A stretch of DNA of 48,855 nt. Source: Flavobacteriales bacterium. Its GTDB lineage: Bacteria; Bacteroidota; Bacteroidia; Flavobacteriales; Schleiferiaceae. Location: assembly GCA_002737315.1 (NCBI GenBank), contig NSIH01000008.1:1-48855 (forward strand), written 5' to 3'. The first letter of the stretch is position 1. The number at the start of each line of letters is the position of its first letter. The notes below the pieces were generated by a model, which saw nothing but the letters and a program-made list of their open reading frames with translations, was not told the origin of the DNA and ran no database searches. Shown here piece after piece: positions 17,006 through 25,177 of this stretch. A program made the position numbers and the translations under genes.

Positions 17006-20000
17006 TCAGCTGCTGCGAAGATGGACTTTGACTGGATTCTGACCCACCGTGGAGGCGCGATTCGGTTTGGCTGGCGCGGGTATCAAATGAGCAGGCGTTT
17101 CGTCAAAGCGCGGATCCAGGAGCGCGGAACATCGATTCAAGTGCTGCACGGAGAGGCTTGCGTAGCCGTATTCTGCAGAAATTCTGCCCGACATTTGGTA
17201 GATTCCGCGGCGGCGAATTGCGTGGCGAGCCACTGCCGGCGGAAAAAGTACCACATCGAATACCACTCCTCGGCGGTCTTCAAAGGTTCCGATTTGCATC
17301 CAATCGCCACGCTGCGTTTTGGTGTTTTTAAGGCTTACTAGGTAGCCCAGGATTTCGGTGAAGAAACCAGGATGTTCCGGCCAATGCTCGGGCAGGACGC
17401 TGTTCTTGATTTCAGGGATTTTAAACAGTAAAAAGGGGTCGCAGAGGGGGAATCCGAAGAGTTCAATTTGCTCGTAGGCTTGCTCTAATTCATTGGTTTC
17501 TAGTATCGGTATATGGAGCTCCTTGCTGCGAAACTCTGCTAGAGAGTCAAACAAGCTGGGTCCGGGCGACGGTGGCGGACGGTGACCAAGGCGGCGGTGC
17601 GCTGCCCAAAGTAGTTTGCGGGCGGAGCAGTTCGTGAAGCGAAAGGCTTCGGCTCGGATTAAAAGGAGTAAGGAATCAAGCGGAACGTAACTGCCAGGAA
17701 GGTGAAGGCGGTCTATGAAGTCGTCTAAATCGAGAAAGGCTCCTCCCTCCTGACGGGAATACTCTATTCGACGGGCAAATTCGGAATCCAGGCTTCGAAT
17801 CCGGTCGGTTCCGAGAATTATGCGCAGGCCGCGAAGCAGGGTGAATGATCTTCCTTCGTTGACGCAGGGCGGCTCTACCCGCGCACCGTGGCGTCGAGCT
17901 TCTTGCAGGTACTGTTCTGCACGGTAGTAGCCGCCGCCGTTGTTGACACTGGCAACCATGTAGGGCACCGGGAAGTATGCTTTAAGATATAGGCTTTGAA
18001 AGCTTTCAACAGCGTAGGACGCGGAATGCCCCTTAGCAAAGGCATAGCCAGCGAAGCTTTCGATTTGGCGCCAGATTTCGCGGGATTCTTCGGCAGGATA
18101 GCCCCGCGCCGCACAGTTTTTAAAAAATTGCTCTTCCATCGCGTTGAATTCTTCTCGGGAACGGAATTTTCCGGACATTCCTCGCCTCAGGACGTCTGCC
18201 TCGGCCAAGGTTAGGCCCGCATACTCGTGCGCAACGCGGATGACGTCCTCTTGGTAAACCATGACTCCGTAGGTTTCTGGCAGAATCCCTAAAAGCATAG
18301 GATGCGCTTCAGAACGACGGACTGGATCGCGATGGCGGTCGATGTAGGCCTTCATCATTCCCGAAGAAGCAACACCCGGTCGAATGACGGAGCTGGCGGC
18401 AACAAGTTCCAAGTAGTTGGAAGTCTGCAGCTTGGTCATTAGCATTCGCATTGCGGGCGACTCCACATAAAAGCAACCCATAGCGCCACCGTTGCGGAGT
18501 AGCTCTAGGCAGTGCGGATCGTTTTTAAAGCGATGGCTGTCGTGGATGTCAGCCGTTGGGATGCCCGCAGCACGGAGGGTATCTAGCGTCTCTGATATTT
18601 TACTGAGTCCGCGTTGGCCGAGAATATCGAACTTATGAAGTCCAACGTCCTCGGCGGTATGCATATCAAAGTCAAGCGTCGGAAAGCCCTTGGGCGGCAT
18701 AAAGGTTGTCGACCAGGTAGTTAGCGGCGCCTTTGCGATAATGATTCCGCTGGAATGCAGCGTCATGCGGTTCGGAAGTCCGTGTAGAAGGCGGCCATAG
18801 CGCAGAATGCTGTGGGCGATTTCGTCGCGATCGCGTAGTTTGCCGTCGGCGAGTTCGTCGATATCAAATTTTGGGAGCCCCCAAACCTTACCCAGTTCTC
18901 TGACGACAGCCCGATGCTGGAAGGTGCTTACCGCACCAAGCAGTGCAGTATGGGGAAAGCGCGTGAAGATGTATTCGGTGAGCCGGGGTCGGTCGCGCCA
19001 GGAAAAGTCAATGTCAAAGTCGGGGGGGGCGCTGCGGTATAGATTGATGAATCGCTCAAAGTAAAGATCCAATTCAATAGGGTCAACATTCGTAATTTTA
19101 AGTAGATAGGCAACTACAGAGTTTGCTCCACTCCCCCGCCCTACGTAGAAGAAATTTTGCTTTTGGGCATAGCGAATAATGTCCCAGTTGAGTAGAAAGT
19201 AGGCCACAAAGTCTTTTTGCTGAATGAGGCCCAGTTCTTTCTCGAGGCGAGCTCGCAGCTGGGGGTCGCTGGATCGCCCCGGATAGCGCTCGGGCAAGGC
19301 ATCTTCGCAGAGCATTCTAAGGAGGGCTTGATCCTTGCCGGGTCGACCAGTGTAGCTGGACTGGTTTTGGTTTCCGGTTCCGCGCCACTGGTCGTAGGTC
19401 CAGTTTGGCAGATTGGCCAAAAAGCGTTCGGTTTGACGCCAAATCCAGGGCTCAAAGCGCTGCTGGGTGCGTTCTGATGATTCCCACCAGGGGTCACGCT
19501 CTTCGATGACTTCGTGCAAGGGCAAGTTGGCAAGGGTTCCGTTGCGGTTCACGGCACGGAGCACTCGGTGCAGTTCTGGATCTTCGGGTCGCATAAACAC
19601 GCAAGTCTTCCATGCCAGGGCCCGACTTGACTCCGGGTGTCGCTGAGCTCGAAGCTGCTCGTGGTCTGCGGTGCCCAACCACTCCCTAGGGCCCAGGGGG
19701 CGCTTTGGTGACCGCTGAATGGGGAAAATAACGTCAACCTCAGCGTGCAGTGGCCCTTGATGCCAGTCAGAGGGGTCGCCCACCCTTCCTTGGTTGCGCA
19801 TCTGGCTTACCCAATCCATAATAAATCGATAGGCTTCCATGGATCGAGGCAAAAGCAAAAGGGTTCGGATTCCGCCCTGACGCCAGTCAAGGCCGGGCTG
19901 CAGCGCGATACTGGCCTTGCGCAGCACCTGAAGCCAGGCTCCACTGCTGTTGATTTCTGCAAAAATGAGTCGCGGGCCGGCTCCCCACTGCTCCGCAAGA

Positions 20001-20065
20001 CGAAGCACCTGCTCGGGTGCATGCAGCCCAAAGCGCATGCTCATGGCTGAGTGAGTAATGCGCAC
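17006..20065 (-). CDS. DnaE-type DNA polymerase III alpha, ImuC/DnaE2-like (translesion)
   Basis: A 1019-residue C-family polymerase. The catalytic aspartates are visible in PPDFDIDF (Asp351 and Asp353) and HKFDILGQRGL (Asp480), with the nucleotide-binding GRGSGAN at about 309. It is much shorter than a replicative DnaE, as expected of error-prone DnaE2/ImuC. The N-terminal PHP domain starts ITHSAMSMRFG but lacks the clear His/Asp clusters of a metal-binding PHP, so it is probably inactive. A C-terminal OB-like region lies around residues 890-980 (ILGYLVSLKNTKTQRGDWMQIGTFED). It starts 6 nt after the SRAP stop, the last gene of the repressor/dinB/SRAP/polymerase cluster. That setting supports damage-induced lesion bypass rather than chromosome replication. 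Orthology to ImuC specifically is inferred. Confidence 0.88.
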   Translation of the reverse strand: MRITHSAMSMRFGLHAPEQVLRLAEQWGAGPRLIFAEINSSGAWLQVLRKASIALQPGLDWRQGGIRTLLLLPRSMEAYRFIMDWVSQMRNQGRVGDPSDWHQGPLHAEVDVIFPIQRSPKRPLGPREWLGTADHEQLRAQRHPESSRALAWKTCVFMRPEDPELHRVLRAVNRNGTLANLPLHEVIEERDPWWESSERTQQRFEPWIWRQTERFLANLPNWTYDQWRGTGNQNQSSYTGRPGKDQALLRMLCEDALPERYPGRSSDPQLRARLEKELGLIQQKDFVAYFLLNWDIIRYAQKQNFFYVGRGSGANSVVAYLLKITNVDPIELDLYFERFINLYRSAPPDFDIDFSWRDRPRLTEYIFTRFPHTALLGAVSTFQHRAVVRELGKVWGLPKFDIDELADGKLRDRDEIAHSILRYGRLLHGLPNRMTLHSSGIIIAKAPLTTWSTTFMPPKGFPTLDFDMHTAEDVGLHKFDILGQRGLSKISETLDTLRAAGIPTADIHDSHRFKNDPHCLELLRNGGAMGCFYVESPAMRMLMTKLQTSNYLELVAASSVIRPGVASSGMMKAYIDRHRDPVRRSEAHPMLLGILPETYGVMVYQEDVIRVAHEYAGLTLAEADVLRRGMSGKFRSREEFNAMEEQFFKNCAARGYPAEESREIWRQIESFAGYAFAKGHSASYAVESFQSLYLKAYFPVPYMVASVNNGGGYYRAEQYLQEARRHGARVEPPCVNEGRSFTLLRGLRIILGTDRIRSLDSEFARRIEYSRQEGGAFLDLDDFIDRLHLPGSYVPLDSLLLLIRAEAFRFTNCSARKLLWAAHRRLGHRPPPSPGPSLFDSLAEFRSKELHIPILETNELEQAYEQIELFGFPLCDPFLLFKIPEIKNSVLPEHWPEHPGFFTEILGYLVSLKNTKTQRGDWMQIGTFEDRRGVVFDVVLFPPAVARHAIRRRGIYQMSGRISAEYGYASLSVQHLNRCSALLDPRFDETPAHLIPAPAKPNRASTVGQNPVKVHLRSS

Positions 20066-20071
20066 GGCCCC

Positions 20072-20845
20072 TTACCTGCCGGCTTGATTATCGATGCTGC
20101 TGCGCAGAATAAGTGCCTCTTCGGGCATTATGCGCTCACCTATGGGCTGAAGAAGGTCCAATCCCTGAGCTCCGGGGTGCTTAATCGCCGGATTGATTGG
20201 GTAGGCATTCATGCCTTCTGAGGGCCATGGTCGGAGCAAGTCCGTGACGTCTGCCAAAGGAGTATCGGTGGCGAGCCAAGCAGCTTCGGATTCTTGCGAA
20301 AGAATGACTGGCGAACGCGGATGGCGAATATGCTGAAGCACCTCGTTTGCCGTAGTGGTAATAATAGCGAACGAAAACAGTTCGCGCTGGCTGTCTGGAT
20401 CCATCCAGGAGTCCCATATTCCAGCCATGGCAAACGGACGGTTTTTGCCTTGGAGATAAACCAAGTAGGGTTCGCTGAGTTTGCGGTCAAACGGACCTTC
20501 AATAAAGGCATCGGCCAAGACCAAGCAACGTTGACTCCGTATAGCTTTGCGAAAGCTAGGCTTCTGAATGATGCCCTTGGCCCCATTATAGCGCGGATCG
20601 TTGTCGGGATTATGATCGCCCTCCGCTCGAGCATTGATGAACATCATCTTCGAGGTGGCCCAAGAGGGGCGAAATCCAAACTGATAGAATTGAATCTGTT
20701 TTGGCGCATCACTGGTAACCACCGGCGTTGCGCTACCCGGAGCAATATTGGCATTTGCGCGCCATAGTTCCGGCTGAATCGCCTCAGCTCCAAAGCGCTT
20801 TTGGAGCACCTCGAGCTTGGATACCTGAACATAGCGACCGCACAT
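20072..20845 (-). CDS. SRAP domain protein (YedK/HMCES), SOS response-associated peptidase
   Basis: A 257-residue SRAP protein. Family members cap abasic sites in single-stranded DNA by a covalent link through Cys2. The active-site residues are all present: Cys2 (MCGRY), Asn71 (INARAEG), Glu116 (DAFIEGP, in place of the common GFYEW) and His175 (RHPRSPVIL). Length is near the family norm. It is followed after 6 nt by the ImuC-like polymerase gene, so abasic-site protection and bypass synthesis are probably expressed together. A 91-nt AT-rich gap separates it from dinB and may hold a separate promoter. Confidence 0.93.
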   Translation of the reverse strand: MCGRYVQVSKLEVLQKRFGAEAIQPELWRANANIAPGSATPVVTSDAPKQIQFYQFGFRPSWATSKMMFINARAEGDHNPDNDPRYNGAKGIIQKPSFRKAIRSQRCLVLADAFIEGPFDRKLSEPYLVYLQGKNRPFAMAGIWDSWMDPDSQRELFSFAIITTTANEVLQHIRHPRSPVILSQESEAAWLATDTPLADVTDLLRPWPSEGMNAYPINPAIKHPGAQGLDLLQPIGERIMPEEALILRSSIDNQAGR

Positions 20846-20936
20846 AGTTAATTGATTCTTTGATTTAATTTATTATTATTAAAGTACTGGTTATAAATTA
20901 TTTATAAATGTACATAGTTAAAACCTATCGCCCCTT
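20846..20936 (-). promoter_or_regulatory. AT-rich leader between dinB and SRAP genes, candidate promoter/operator
   Basis: The 91 bases upstream of the SRAP gene are very AT-rich. They hold TACATTTA (one mismatch from the -7 consensus), a near-palindrome TATAAATAATTTATA, and flanking GTAC tetramers. No TTAG..CTAA element like that before the repressor gene was found. A regulatory role is inferred from position only. Confidence 0.4.
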
Positions 20937-22148
20937 TTACTGCTTTCTATTGGCCAAAAGTGGCGGCGGATCCCCACTGAAGGGGTTGGGTCTTCCTATG
21001 GTTTGTGCAGCCATACCAAAGGCCCTAACTACAGCCCTGTCTCCGTAGCGAATCCGAATTCGATCCATCGCCTCACTCAATCGATACCCCCGGTCGTCCA
21101 GCTCAAAAAGGCCAAACTGCTCCCCTCCTCCTACCAGTCCACTAAAGCGAATTCCGATTAGGCGAACTCGCTGGCGCCGGTCGTGAAGCTGCCTAAAAAG
21201 GCTTTCAGCAACCTCTAAAAGCACGTGGTCCGCAGCAGTGTATGGGATTTGGCGCTGCCGCGAAACCGTTTGAAAGTCAGAATAGCGAATTCTCACCGAA
21301 ATATTGCTCGTGAGCCGATGGCCGCGCCGTAGCTGAAAGGCGAGGTTCTCGGTCATCGCCGCAAGCATGCCCTTGAGCTTAACCTCATCGAGCGTATCCT
21401 GCTCAAAAGTTCGCTCGGTCGAAATCGACTTGCGCTCATGATAGGGACTAACGGGGCGGTCATCCACTCCCTGGGCCTTGCTCCAGAGGTCCAAGCCGGG
21501 CTTGCCTAGAACCTGATAGAGTAGTTCGGAGGGCATCTCTTGGAGCGTTGCAATGCGCTGAACACCCAAGGCACGAAGAGACTGGTAGGTCTTCTCCCCC
21601 ACCATGGGAATTTTGCGCACCGAGAGTGGAGCCATAAACATCCGCTCAATACCTCGGGGCACGTGGCGATGGTTGTTTGGCTTGGCTTCTCCCGTAGCCA
21701 CCTTGGCAACCGTCTTGCTGGTTGACAGGCCAAAGGAAATTGGGAGTCCCGACTCGCGAATTACTCGATCGCGCAACTCCTGAGCAAACTCATAGGTTCC
21801 AAAAAATCGGTCCATGCCGCTTAAATCTGCATAGAATTCGTCGATAGACGCTTTTTCAAGCACAGGGACCGCCTCGCTCACAATCTCGGTCACCACCTTG
21901 GAATGCTTGGTGTACTCCATGGAATTACCTCGAACAACTACCGCTTCGGGGCAGAATTCGCGCGCCATGCGCATAGGCATTCCTGAACGTACGCCCGTCT
22001 GGCGAGCCTCGTAGCTGCAGGCCGCAACCACGCCTCGATCGCTTACTCCGCCCACGAGCACGGGAATTCCGTGCAGCCTGCTGTCCATAAGTCGCTCAAC
22101 AGATACAAAAAAGCTGTCAAGATCCATGTGGAGTACGGTGCGATCCAT
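20937..22148 (-). CDS. dinB: DNA polymerase IV (DinB, Y-family)
   Basis: A 403-residue translesion polymerase. The catalytic acidic residues are present: Asp9 in HMDLDSFFVSVE and Asp103-Glu104 in KASIDEFYADLSG, so it is active DinB rather than the inactive ImuB type. The steric region with SYEARQTGVRSGMPM, the helix-hairpin-helix thumb (RKIPMVGEKTYQSLRALG) and the little-finger domain (about 240-350) follow in order. QFGLFEL near residue 359 fits a beta-clamp binding motif. It starts 6 nt after the repressor stop, so the two form one transcript, and induction on DNA damage is expected. Confidence 0.95.
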   Translation of the reverse strand: MDRTVLHMDLDSFFVSVERLMDSRLHGIPVLVGGVSDRGVVAACSYEARQTGVRSGMPMRMAREFCPEAVVVRGNSMEYTKHSKVVTEIVSEAVPVLEKASIDEFYADLSGMDRFFGTYEFAQELRDRVIRESGLPISFGLSTSKTVAKVATGEAKPNNHRHVPRGIERMFMAPLSVRKIPMVGEKTYQSLRALGVQRIATLQEMPSELLYQVLGKPGLDLWSKAQGVDDRPVSPYHERKSISTERTFEQDTLDEVKLKGMLAAMTENLAFQLRRGHRLTSNISVRIRYSDFQTVSRQRQIPYTAADHVLLEVAESLFRQLHDRRQRVRLIGIRFSGLVGGGEQFGLFELDDRGYRLSEAMDRIRIRYGDRAVVRAFGMAAQTIGRPNPFSGDPPPLLANRKQ

Positions 22149-22154
22149 GAATCC

Positions 22155-22934
22155 TTAGGCCACATGCTGGTTGAGCGAGCGGCGAAGTTCGTGTACTTCA
22201 CTTTGAAGGTTTTCTAGTCGGGCGAGAATTACCTGATCCATATTGGGCTTAGTTGTCAGGTCAAGCTGAATAAAGCCTTGAACCTTCCATACCTCAATGA
22301 GCTCATCAACGTGCACGGAATAGGGCTTGTATACGGGGTTGTCGGATACTAAATCCAGGCAGCCTGCCTCGGCAATGCGGTTGATGGCGCGCTTAAAGAC
22401 CACACCCTGCTCTTGAGTCAAAAAGACATAGAGTTCATTAGTCTTAATGCTTCGCCAGTCTTGAACATAGCTTGAAATCACGTAGGAACCTGACATAATG
22501 GGAAGCATACTGTCTCCTTGAATTTGAAAAACCCGTCGTGTTTCTTCTTGCGCAAACTCGGGAAGAGGAAGCGCAAACTGGGGTAAGGCTTCGATAAAAT
22601 CGAGATCGCCATAACCGCCCAGATAGCCCGCTGCTGCTTTGACCGGAACCACGGAAACTCGCTCACTCCCCTCGCGAGAGTCCACTGCTACCGTAAGCAC
22701 GCGAAGCTTTTGGCCCGACAGTTCTTTAGTGGTCCGCGCATCTCCCGACACCAATGCGTCAATACTGCAGGCAAACAACTGAGCCATAGCCTTGAGGCTG
22801 TCGAGCTTCGGCTCCGCCCTCCCCTCTTCGTAGGAGCCCACTTGGGCACGATTTAGCCCCAGTCGCTCTGCGAGTTGAGCTTGAGTCCATCCTTTGGTCT
22901 TGCGGCGGTTTTTGATTTGTTCTGCTAATGCCAT
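22155..22934 (-). CDS. LexA-like self-cleaving repressor (XRE HTH + S24 peptidase)
   Basis: A 259-residue repressor. An N-terminal XRE helix-turn-helix (WTQAQLAERLGLNRAQVGSYEEG, residues 16-38) is joined to an S24/LexA peptidase domain. The cleavage site is probably Ala102-Gly103 (KAAAGYLGG), the catalytic Ser142 lies in QGDSMLP and Lys181 in VVFKRA, so RecA-stimulated self-cleavage is possible. A C-terminal coiled-coil stretch (ILARLENLQSEVHELRRSL) may aid dimerisation. The XRE-type HTH differs from the winged helix of classical LexA; the layout is closer to phage cI-type repressors. It leads the dinB/SRAP/polymerase cluster and has a symmetric operator-like array just before its start codon, which suggests autorepression. 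Confidence 0.9.
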   Translation of the reverse strand: MALAEQIKNRRKTKGWTQAQLAERLGLNRAQVGSYEEGRAEPKLDSLKAMAQLFACSIDALVSGDARTTKELSGQKLRVLTVAVDSREGSERVSVVPVKAAAGYLGGYGDLDFIEALPQFALPLPEFAQEETRRVFQIQGDSMLPIMSGSYVISSYVQDWRSIKTNELYVFLTQEQGVVFKRAINRIAEAGCLDLVSDNPVYKPYSVHVDELIEVWKVQGFIQLDLTTKPNMDQVILARLENLQSEVHELRRSLNQHVA

Positions 22935-22944
22935 GTTGTTAAAA

Positions 22945-22974
22945 TTAGTATGCTAATATAGTTAGTAATTCTAA
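22945..22974. promoter_or_regulatory. Candidate operator array TTAG-N4-CTAA-N5-TTAG-N5-CTAA
   Basis: Two tandem inverted repeats, TTAGTATGCTAA and TTAGTAATTCTAA, separated by 5 nt, begin 11 nt upstream of the repressor ATG. The TATATTAG on the minus strand, one mismatch from the -7 consensus, lies within the array, so a bound repressor would block the promoter. The operator role is inferred from symmetry and position. Confidence 0.55.
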
Positions 22975-22990
22975 TTTATTCAAATTTTTT

Positions 22991-24223
22991 TTAGATAGGC
23001 GCGCCCGCCATAGCATGTCCCGCAATCCACCCAGTCGTCCAGGCTGCCTGAAAGTTGAATCCACCCGTGAGGGCGTCGATATCGAGTAATTCGCCCGCAA
23101 AATAGAGCCCTGGATGCAGGCGGCTTTGCATCGTGGTAAACGAAACTTCCTCGAGAGCCACTCCGCCAGAGGTAACAAACTCGTCTTTGTTGGTGGATTT
23201 TCCGACCACATTGAAAGCGGATTCCGTGAGCACCTCAGCCCACTTGCGCAGCTGTGGTTTGCTTAAATCAGACCAATTGGCGGCATCAGGAATCCGAGCA
23301 AAGGCTGCTAGGGACTGCCACAAACGAAGCGGAATGCCAAACAGGGCGTTGGAACGAACGCGCTTGCGCTGGTGATTGACGTCCTTGCGCAGAGCATTGA
23401 GCTCGTCCAGCAACTCTTCGGTACTAAACTGGGGCGTCCAATTGACATAAATAGTGAAGCGGTGGTCGCAATTGGCCATCCATCGCGCTCCGAATGCACT
23501 CATTTTAAGCACTGCTGGGCCGCTTAAGCCCCAGTGCGTGATGAGCATCGGCCCCTCTGTTTCGAGTCCGCCAACGGGAACCGTTACGCGCACGTTGGCG
23601 AGGGAAACCCCCGACAGGTCTTCTATGCGCGGATCCCTGACGTTAAAGGTAAAAAGCGAAGGTATTGGCGGCACGATTTGGTGGCCTAATTCCGCGAGCA
23701 CATCCCAAGTTTTTTTACTGGATCCGGGGGCTAAAAGTACCCGGTCCGCCTCAATAACACGCCCGCTCTCTAAGATCAAACTCCAACTGCCGCTGGGTTG
23801 TAGAATAAGGTTTTTTAGGCCCGAATGCAGCTCGAAACGAACGTCAGCAGACTCCGCCATGGAGAGCAAGCAATCTATAATAGTTTGAGAGTCGTCGGTA
23901 ACAGGAAAAACTCGCCCGTCTTCTTCGACCTTGAGCGATACGCCACGATCTTCAAACCACTCCATGGTGTCGCCGCAGGCAAAACGAGAAAAGGGGCCAA
24001 GCAATTCCTGCCCGCCCCTCGGGTAATAGTCTATTAGGTCGCGAGGGTCAAAGCATGCATGAGTTACGTTGCATCGCCCTCCCCCTGAAATACGAACTTT
24101 TCCGAGGAATTGTGCGGACTTTTCAAGGAGGTAAACTTGAGCCTGAGGATTGGCTTCTGCTGCTGCAATAGCGGCAAAAAAACCCGCGGCTCCACCACCA
24201 ACGACTACCAAACGCTCTGACAT
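22991..24223 (-). CDS. HI0933/BaiN-family FAD-dependent oxidoreductase
   Basis: A 410-residue flavoprotein of the HI0933/YhiN/BaiN family, predicted NAD(P)/FAD oxidoreductase of uncertain substrate. Seen: the FAD-binding VVVGGGAAGFFAAIAAAE at residue 6, the family motif KVRISGGGRCNVTH near residue 43, a central RVLLAPGSSK and the C-terminal GLYFAGELLDIDALTGGFNFQAAWTTG that closes the FAD site. The ATG at 24223 is chosen over the track start (24286) because it begins right at the Rossmann fold and follows TACCTTTG by 5 nt. Its stop is 57 nt upstream of the S24 repressor ATG, with the operator array between them. Confidence 0.9.
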   Translation of the reverse strand: MSERLVVVGGGAAGFFAAIAAAEANPQAQVYLLEKSAQFLGKVRISGGGRCNVTHACFDPRDLIDYYPRGGQELLGPFSRFACGDTMEWFEDRGVSLKVEEDGRVFPVTDDSQTIIDCLLSMAESADVRFELHSGLKNLILQPSGSWSLILESGRVIEADRVLLAPGSSKKTWDVLAELGHQIVPPIPSLFTFNVRDPRIEDLSGVSLANVRVTVPVGGLETEGPMLITHWGLSGPAVLKMSAFGARWMANCDHRFTIYVNWTPQFSTEELLDELNALRKDVNHQRKRVRSNALFGIPLRLWQSLAAFARIPDAANWSDLSKPQLRKWAEVLTESAFNVVGKSTNKDEFVTSGGVALEEVSFTTMQSRLHPGLYFAGELLDIDALTGGFNFQAAWTTGWIAGHAMAGAPI

Positions 24224-24228
24224 AGCGC

Positions 24229-24236
24229 CAAAGGTA
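24229..24236 (-). promoter_or_regulatory. -7 promoter element of the HI0933-family gene
   Basis: TACCTTTG, an exact match, with a 5-nt spacer (GCGCT) to the ATG. The predicted transcript is leaderless. Confidence 0.65.
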
Positions 24237-24245
24237 GACCGAAGC

Positions 24246-24623
24246 CTACCATTGCGGCGACAGGTCGGACTTTCGATATACTTCAATCATGCGGTTTGCT
24301 TTCTCAAAGTACTGTATGTCATATATGCCATAAAGCATCGTCCCGTCTTCTCGAAGATCGAGTTCGGTCATCGCTTTGGTGTTAAAGCCATAGACGAGCA
24401 GTTCATCTTTGGCAATTTCGCAGACTCCAGCATCTATTACTCCATTAAGAATTTCGTAGTTGCGACGAAGCTTCTTGTGAGAAGACCTCGTGAGCTTAGA
24501 ATTGGTTACGGCCTGACTGTTATGAAAGTCATTGCGGCAGTAATCGTCGCAGTATTTCTTGTCTGCCCTTCCAAAAACTGGGAGGCCGCAGTTAAGACAA
24601 AATTTATGACCTGTATGTTGCAT
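24246..24623 (-). CDS. Small zinc-ribbon protein, function unknown
   Basis: A 125-residue protein with a CxxC-x14-CxxxC zinc-binding pattern at the N-terminus (FCLNCGLPVFGRADKKYCDDYC), followed by RNDFHNSQ and a basic helix (KLTRSSHKKLRRNYEIL). The rest is a mixed alpha/beta region ending in IEVYRKSDLSPQW. The ribbon resembles those of the DUF2116-like Zn-ribbon proteins, but the family was not confirmed and no function is claimed. The basic segment could contact nucleic acid. It ends 22 nt before the start of the flavoprotein gene on the same strand. Upstream TACTTTCG near 24665-24672 could be its -7 element. Confidence 0.75.
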   Translation of the reverse strand: MQHTGHKFCLNCGLPVFGRADKKYCDDYCRNDFHNSQAVTNSKLTRSSHKKLRRNYEILNGVIDAGVCEIAKDELLVYGFNTKAMTELDLREDGTMLYGIYDIQYFEKANRMIEVYRKSDLSPQW

Positions 24624-24676
24624 TTTTATTCTATGTTTTTAAATTGATAATGATTATAATATTTCGAAAGTATGTC

Positions 24677-24812
24677 AACATTTGTAAACAAAAAATAAGA
24701 GAAACGATTAATTAACAAGATGTTAATAAATTCTAGAACTTACGTTTATAACCTACTTTCATCATCGTATCGATCGTGCTTTGCCCTGTTTTGTTTAATT
24801 AACATTTGTAAA
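24677..24812 (+). repeat. Duplicated ssb-promoter motifs
   Basis: The 12-mer AACATTTGTAAA occurs at 24677-24688 and again at 24801-24812, and the 10-mer TTAATTAACA at 24708-24717 and 24795-24804. The second AACATTTG is the putative -7 element of ssb; the first may be a second start site or an operator half. Confidence 0.5.
24801..24808 (+). promoter_or_regulatory. -7-like element of ssb
   Basis: AACATTTG, one mismatch from TAnnTTTG, ends 6 nt before the ssb ATG. A TTTG at 24780-24783, 17 nt upstream, fits a -33 element. Confidence 0.5.
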
Positions 24813-24814
24813 TC

Positions 24815-25177
24815 ATGAAAAATAAAGTTCAGTTAATTGGTTATGTGGGGCAAGACCCCGAATTCCGCAACTTTGAAAATGAGGTATCGCGCCTAAAATG
24901 CTCCATCGCAACACACGACCGTGTGAAGAATGCGGAAGGGGCCTATGAAGACCGAACCGTCTGGCACAACGTTGTAATGTTTAATAAGCTGGCGTCAAGG
25001 GCGAGTAAAATTCTGAAGCGTGGCGACCTCTGCGCCATCGAAGGCTCTCTTTCTTACTACAGCTACACTAATACCGAGCAGCAGTCCGTCAATCGAACCG
25101 ACGTAGTCGCCCGAGACTTTGCCTACTTGGGTAATGCCTCTGCAAAGGAGCCTAAGTCGGTCGAAGAAACGGCATAG
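24815..25177 (+). CDS. Single-stranded DNA-binding protein, short form without acidic tip
   Basis: A 120-residue OB-fold SSB. N-terminal KVQLIGYVGQDPEFRNF, then RTVWHNVVMFNKLASRASKIL and the KRGDLCAIEGSLSYYSY strand are standard. The protein ends ...KEPKSVEETA and lacks both the long flexible linker and the DDDIPF-type acidic tip that recruits partner proteins. It is therefore probably a paralogue and not the main housekeeping SSB; this is inferred, since the rest of the genome is not shown. Its 3' end overlaps the convergent M14 gene by 55 nt. Confidence 0.9.
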   Translation: MKNKVQLIGYVGQDPEFRNFENEVSRLKCSIATHDRVKNAEGAYEDRTVWHNVVMFNKLASRASKILKRGDLCAIEGSLSYYSYTNTEQQSVNRTDVVARDFAYLGNASAKEPKSVEETA

